Assembly (NCBI GenBank): GCA_031267155.1
Contig: JAIRZR010000090.1
Location: forward strand, 1-9,954
Direction of reading: 5' to 3'
DNA from: Prevotellaceae bacterium
GTDB lineage: Bacteria > Bacteroidota > Bacteroidia > Bacteroidales > UBA932
Length of the DNA: 9,954 nucleotides
Each line of letters begins with the position of its first letter. The first letter of the stretch is position 1. The position numbers were made by a program, and so were the translations under genes. This document shows positions 7,101 through 9,954 of the stretch, piece after piece. The notes under the pieces were generated by a model. It searched no databases. It was not told the DNA's origin and was given only the letters and a program-made list of their open reading frames with translations.

Positions 7101-7222
7101 TCGATATTTCGATTGTTCTCACGCCCCTCCCAGTTGCCAAGATAGATGTATCTAAGCTCATTCTTAAACAAACTTACCAATCTGTTTTGTGTTTTTCGCT
7201 CACTTTCGCCGATGTGTGTCAT
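4130..7222 (-). CDS. hsdR: Type I restriction enzyme, R subunit (endonuclease and translocase)
   Basis: The product is 1030 residues, the usual length for a HsdR. The N-terminal nuclease has the PD-(D/E)xK core: Asp135 in KRPDIVVYV and Glu149/Lys151 in IELKR. The superfamily-2 motor follows: Walker A SQGSGKS (275-281), ITDRDELDRQI (about 303-313), DECH (399-402), GFTGTP (425-430), LLTGFDAP (635-642) and QAICRVNRING (660-670). The C-terminal third is helical and presumably docks to HsdM/HsdS. In the complex it pulls DNA with ATP and cuts when translocation stalls, on DNA lacking the host methylation. All motifs are intact, so it should be active. The ATG at 7222 lies 6 nt after the hsdS stop and in the same reading frame. 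There is no clear Shine-Dalgarno, only A-rich sequence. The end overlaps the metallopeptidase start. Confidence 0.96.
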   Translation of the reverse strand: MTHIGESERKTQNRLVSLFKNELRYIYLGNWEGRENNRNIEEELLQKFLRDRGYTMQEIMMAIRKLKEVAINLDSGLYNTNKEVYGLLRYGVNIKPEMGQNSKNVHLIDWKNPLVNDFYIAEEVSIKGCNTKRPDIVVYVNGIALAVIELKRSTVSIAEGIRQNLDNQQEYFIKPFFTTVQLLLAGNDSQGLHYGVIQTKEKFWLRWKEKDDSISNELDRSTLQMFGKERLLEFIRDFLIFDGGVKKAARPNQYFAVKAAQPRISSKESGIIWHSQGSGKSLTMVWLAKWIGKNIEDPRVVIITDRDELDRQIERNFKDSGADIVRVKSGAELISALNNANPWLICSLINKFGNHSDEEVIEVGGRRSSKSLEKYLEDLRAQKLPKDFKAKGNLFVFVDECHRTQGGTLHEAMKMIMGDDVMLIGFTGTPLLKTDKKSSAETFGTYIHTYKFDEAVADDVILDLRYEAREVEQYLGKEEKLDAWFEAHTVGLSSVAKAALKDRWVKLEKLFSSKERMQRIVADICMDMDKKPALSSGYGNAMLVADSIYQAYRYWDFFQSTPLKDNCAVVTSYDANIADIKGETTGEGESEASFKYDTAKKMVGDKKIEAFEQWAKNEFIENPQSMKLLIVVNKLLTGFDAPSATYMYIDKKMQNHDLFQAICRVNRINGDDKKYGYIVDYQDLFNSIRSAIEDYTSESLAGYDREDVQGLLTNRLKEAKNDLDEALQTVITLCEVVNPQTQEGYFEYFVYSDKTPFEEQSAECEANAEKREKLYKLVGNLVRRFVNVANEMLQAGYSPEEATEIKTQVDYYNSVKDTIKLRSGDALDLKRFDPMMRQLIDNWVRADDSEKLFEFEDISFLDLIADEGANAIEKLPSTIRVKEKSVAETLLANMYRVINSERPNNPAYYDKVSALLKQLLEDVRNGRLSYKELIEKLIQKVREMKGHGRIYPAAISTPGMKALYDNLGKNEALTIKVHQTVKENAKDGWRDSNVPAKIKKVRRAVSEALGSGDEDFISQIMTIISNQKEY
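4136..4140 (-). promoter_or_regulatory. Strong Shine-Dalgarno of the metallopeptidase gene
   Basis: On the minus strand AGGAG stands five bases before the ATG at 4130-4128, inside the last codons of hsdR. It decides the start codon. None of the other genes in this window shows comparable complementarity to 16S rRNA, and strong sites are uncommon in Bacteroidota. Confidence 0.7.
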
Positions 7223-7228
7223 GATTTT

Positions 7229-9112
7229 TCACTTTTTTTTGTCAATATATTTTCCCCAGCCAACTGGAATTATGCCCTCTTGTCGCATATAATTTAATCC
7301 ACGGAGAACTAAATCTCGGCCAAAATCAGATTTATGTTCACTCCAATCATAGAAATCTATGAGTAGCAAATCATCATTGATTGATTGTCCTTTGATGATT
7401 CTATTATTCCATACAGCATAGAGCGTTGAAACTATCTCGGTTCGTGCCAAGTCCATCTTTTTAATTTTATTCAGTAAGTCGTTTATCGTTTGTTTTGTTT
7501 CGGTCGGATACGTTTCAAAAATTTGTTCAATTTCTGTTATTATAGACGTTGGAATATAATCATAATACTTGCCGCCTCTGCTATCTCTCTTTGTTTCGAT
7601 ACGAATATGCCTGTATTGCTTGAATTTACCGTCAATATATTTCATTAGCAATTGGTCGTCTGGTCCAGCAGTATTGCGTATATATTCATTACCAAAATCA
7701 AGCTGACAACAATACCCAACCAAGTGTATTGATTTTTGTAATTTCGTTCGCCCCCAACCTTTTGAGCCGTATAAGATATTTACCACATGCCCTCCTATTA
7801 TGTGAGCAGCTATCGGTATTGTTCTATGTCGCGATGAAGTATTTACTAATCGGATTTGTCCTGTCAATAGTTGCTGTATTGCGCCTTGTTTAAGGGCGGT
7901 ATATTTTTGTTGCTCTTTTTCTAACTGTTCTATTTCATTGTCCATATCAGTTAGGATTTTGGCGATGGCTTGTTGTTCTTTTATATCAGGAGGAATCACT
8001 AAATTAATGTCTTGTACAATTGTTTTGCTTAAATTCGACTGAGCACCCATTTGACCCAAATCCGCAACTTCTTTTTCTTTTGAAAGCAATAGATAATATA
8101 AAAAACAACTATTTATTAAAACTTCGTTGGGCGTTATTCCTAAAATTGCCTGACTACAAGATAAATCTATTTTAGTCAAAGAGCATTTTCCTAAGGTCGC
8201 ATACATCGCGTACATCAACGTTCCTGTTTCAAACATTCTTGCAGAACTATTCTGTAATCCTAATTTAGTTATACTGTTTTCTGTCTTCAAGATGTATTTT
8301 CTAGAATAAGATATATCACTTATGGTCAAGAAAGGAATATTGCCATCATAGTATAAGGGGTTAGAAGATAGAGGAGTTCCGCCACTGTACATTTCAGCTA
8401 CTTCTCTCAATTTCTTTTCCACCCACGGTTCACTAAAACCCGCGAGGCGTTTTTTCCCCGTAAGCAGTTGTTGCATAGCACCCTCTTTGATGGCTTGTTT
8501 TTTAGCTATCTTTTCATCCAATGCTTCAATCAAAGAATCAATATCGCTCAATACTTCGGCGATTGCTTCTTGTTCTTTTATAGTAGGAACTGCCAATAAA
8601 ACAGTCTGTAAATTTTGCTTTGAAACTCCATATACCTTTATGCCTGTTGCAAGCCTTTCTAACTGTTCTTTTACTCCCACGGATTGCAGTAAATACCCCT
8701 TATATCCATTTCTGAATTTATTCGTAATATCCCTTGCCAATATAGTATGTAGCCCAGATATCGCAACTTGATTAGAGGGATTCTTCGCTTCGACACTTTT
8801 ACACAATCCTACATAATCTTCTGAGGCATCTGCAATTATCAAGTCTCCATTTTGTATTAAGGCGAAATTCTTTATCCTCGATTTTGGAATTCTAGGCAAT
8901 ACGTTTTTGTCGAAATCAACAAAGTGGTTCCATTTGGTATGGATATCTCCGTAATGAACGTATAATATACCCTCAGATTCAACTTCTTCGGCTCTCGAAT
9001 ACGTTGCTGTTGACAAGCACTTGAATATTTTTTCAAATTCAACCACCTCCCAATCCTCAGGAACAACCCCAATATCAGTCTGTTTATATCCCCTTTTTAT
9101 CTCCATCATCAT
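7229..9112 (-). CDS. hsdS: Type I restriction enzyme, S (specificity) subunit with extra C-terminal domain
   Basis: The product is 627 residues; a typical S subunit is about 400-450. Order: target-recognition domain 1, opening GYKQTDIGVVPEDWEV; a conserved helical spacer around 185-225 (DIDSLIEALDEK...GAMQQLLTGKKRLAGF); target-recognition domain 2, containing MYSGGTPLSSNPLYY; a second spacer around 385-420 (DMDNEIEQLEKEQQK...GAIQQLLTGQIRL); then about 208 additional residues. The two domains read the two halves of a split DNA target, which cannot be predicted here. The tail contains GRTKLQKSIHLVGYCCQLDF, AGPDDQLLMKYI, IVSTLYAVWNNRIIKGQ and PVGWGKYI and has no recognition-domain features. The start is one of three successive ATGs; 9112 is chosen because it overlaps the hsdM stop as ATGA. 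An A8 run (7233-7240) sits immediately before the stop. Specificity-subunit identity is firm; the tail's role is unknown. Confidence 0.94.
   Translation of the reverse strand: MMMEIKRGYKQTDIGVVPEDWEVVEFEKIFKCLSTATYSRAEEVESEGILYVHYGDIHTKWNHFVDFDKNVLPRIPKSRIKNFALIQNGDLIIADASEDYVGLCKSVEAKNPSNQVAISGLHTILARDITNKFRNGYKGYLLQSVGVKEQLERLATGIKVYGVSKQNLQTVLLAVPTIKEQEAIAEVLSDIDSLIEALDEKIAKKQAIKEGAMQQLLTGKKRLAGFSEPWVEKKLREVAEMYSGGTPLSSNPLYYDGNIPFLTISDISYSRKYILKTENSITKLGLQNSSARMFETGTLMYAMYATLGKCSLTKIDLSCSQAILGITPNEVLINSCFLYYLLLSKEKEVADLGQMGAQSNLSKTIVQDINLVIPPDIKEQQAIAKILTDMDNEIEQLEKEQQKYTALKQGAIQQLLTGQIRLVNTSSRHRTIPIAAHIIGGHVVNILYGSKGWGRTKLQKSIHLVGYCCQLDFGNEYIRNTAGPDDQLLMKYIDGKFKQYRHIRIETKRDSRGGKYYDYIPTSIITEIEQIFETYPTETKQTINDLLNKIKKMDLARTEIVSTLYAVWNNRIIKGQSINDDLLLIDFYDWSEHKSDFGRDLVLRGLNYMRQEGIIPVGWGKYIDKKK
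7961..7985. repeat. hsdS spacer repeat, copy 2
   Basis: This 25-base segment matches 8558-8582 with two mismatches. Both encode the KEQ(E/Q)AIA motif that opens the conserved helical spacers of HsdS. Being in direct orientation, the pair could recombine to delete or swap recognition domain 2. The similarity may simply reflect protein constraint. Confidence 0.6.
8558..8582. repeat. hsdS spacer repeat, copy 1
   Basis: Direct-orientation partner of 7961-7985 (23 of 25 bases alike), at the end of target-recognition domain 1. It continues into less conserved but related sequence that encodes the first GAMQQLLTG spacer. Confidence 0.6.
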
Positions 9113-9954
9113 ACCCAATTAAAACCCATAGCCTTTAAGTGAGCCGTTACTTTATGCTCCAGGTTCTCTATACTGCGGTCAAGTTCAGGCAAAGTATTCT
9201 CATATCGTTCAACAAGGGCAATGACAGAAGAAGTTAGTTGTTGCCCAATTTGCTGCATTTGCTCGCCCAATTGCTTAGACAGAGTACCGTACCATTTATC
9301 ATTGATCACCATATCTTTGACTTCCTCTGAGGTAAGAGTATCGTAACATTTTTGAACGGCCTCTTTAAGTTCTGTATGGCAGACTTTGATTACGCTTTTT
9401 ACGGCGGAAATTTCTTGCCGTATGTCGATATATCCAACAATGACACCAAGCTCTTCTTCATTCCCGCGCACAGCCTTGAGCGATTTCTCCCGCTTCTTAA
9501 GTGAAATGTCCGTTATTGTGTCGCCTTCAAAATGGGCTTCATTAAGATAATCATCTTTATGTTTTTCTTCCATTTCTGCCTTTTGGGTTTCATGTCCTGA
9601 CAAACGTTCTTCGGCAGCCAAAAGAGCGGTATAGAGTTCACTACAATATCTTTTTATCACAAATTCAATCGGCAATAAGTCGCAAGCAAAATCGGCAATC
9701 GTTCTCGCCTCTTTGCGTTTCGTTTTTTTTATCTCTCCGCTTTGGGTCTTTTTATCCGCAGGTTGGGGTACGTAGAGCGTCGCTTTCCATCCCTCTTCCG
9801 AAATCAGATAGCAGTCGTCCTGCATGGTTTCGTTCCAATAGTTCATCAACACATCATATACATCGTAGGCATCAACCAGCAAAGCATCTTTGTTGAAATG
9901 GGAGAGAATAGTATTGCCTAATTCTATTGCAAAAGGCTTTGGTTTAATACCCTC
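9109..9954 (-). CDS. hsdM: Type I restriction-modification enzyme, M subunit (C-terminal part)
   Basis: The frame is open from the right edge, giving the last 281 residues. The visible start is EGIKPKPFAIELGN, and the catalytic SAM-binding and NPPF motifs must lie outside the window. The identifying part is ALLVDAYDVYDVLMNYWNE followed by TMQDDCYLI, the characteristic HsdM segment. After it come a charged stretch (KKTQSGEIKKTKRKEA), PIEFVIKRYC, and a helical region rich in Glu and Lys (AAEERLSGHETQKAEMEEKH) typical of the M-subunit C-terminus, which contacts HsdS. It ends KAMGFNWV at a TGA that overlaps the hsdS ATG by four bases, so HsdM and HsdS should be made in coupled amounts. The complex methylates adenine in the target recognised by HsdS. 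A complete gene is expected to the right, together with the operon promoter; neither can be judged here. Confidence 0.93.
   Translation of the reverse strand, partial: EGIKPKPFAIELGNTILSHFNKDALLVDAYDVYDVLMNYWNETMQDDCYLISEEGWKATLYVPQPADKKTQSGEIKKTKRKEARTIADFACDLLPIEFVIKRYCSELYTALLAAEERLSGHETQKAEMEEKHKDDYLNEAHFEGDTITDISLKKREKSLKAVRGNEEELGVIVGYIDIRQEISAVKSVIKVCHTELKEAVQKCYDTLTSEEVKDMVINDKWYGTLSKQLGEQMQQIGQQLTSSVIALVERYENTLPELDRSIENLEHKVTAHLKAMGFNWV

Noticed and set aside
7229..7231. Selenocysteine or programmed readthrough at the hsdS TGA
   Set aside because: HsdS and HsdR are normally separate proteins, a complete HsdR start follows, and no selenocysteine-type element is visible; kept only as a low-interest note on the in-frame arrangement.

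Overview
The window looks like a chromosomal segment of a member of the Bacteroidota, most likely Bacteroidales. The evidence is the distinctive purM-type protein, two promoters with the TAnnTTTG -7 signature of that phylum, and the near absence of Shine-Dalgarno sequences in front of the resident genes. All identifications come from reading the sequence; no database search was possible.

Left edge (1-1106): a decayed zone. On the minus strand there is an open but 5'-truncated long-chain acyl-CoA synthetase (fadD) fragment. It starts abruptly at its ATP-binding loop, where a roughly 195-bp inverted-repeat element begins (481-675). That element is built from four small hairpins with four-base loops. 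More small palindromes follow (685-696, 770-788), and then a minus-strand remnant encoding the C-terminal LysM domain of a larger cell-wall protein (815-958). The sequence up to 1106 has no gene and holds the purM promoter.

Housekeeping block (1107-3337, plus strand, G+C-rich): purM (AIR synthetase) overlaps a YhcC/TIGR01212-family radical SAM gene, so the two probably form an operon. A tRNA-Val(TAC) gene with its own promoter follows. A strong stem-loop downstream of the tRNA is shaped to end transcription from both directions.

Restriction-modification block (3435-9954, minus strand, A+T-richer): a type I operon reading hsdM (3' part only, running off the right edge), hsdS, hsdR, then a YgjP-like M48/DUF45 zinc metallopeptidase. 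The genes are coupled by ATGA or TGATG overlaps or a 6-nt gap. HsdM and HsdS would form the sequence-specific methyltransferase and HsdR adds ATP-driven translocation and cleavage. The protease is a translationally coupled accessory of unknown role. HsdS carries an unusual extra C-terminal domain of about 208 residues. The change in base composition, the position beside a tRNA gene and the strong Shine-Dalgarno of the protease gene suggest that this block was acquired horizontally, although no integrase or att repeat lies in the window.
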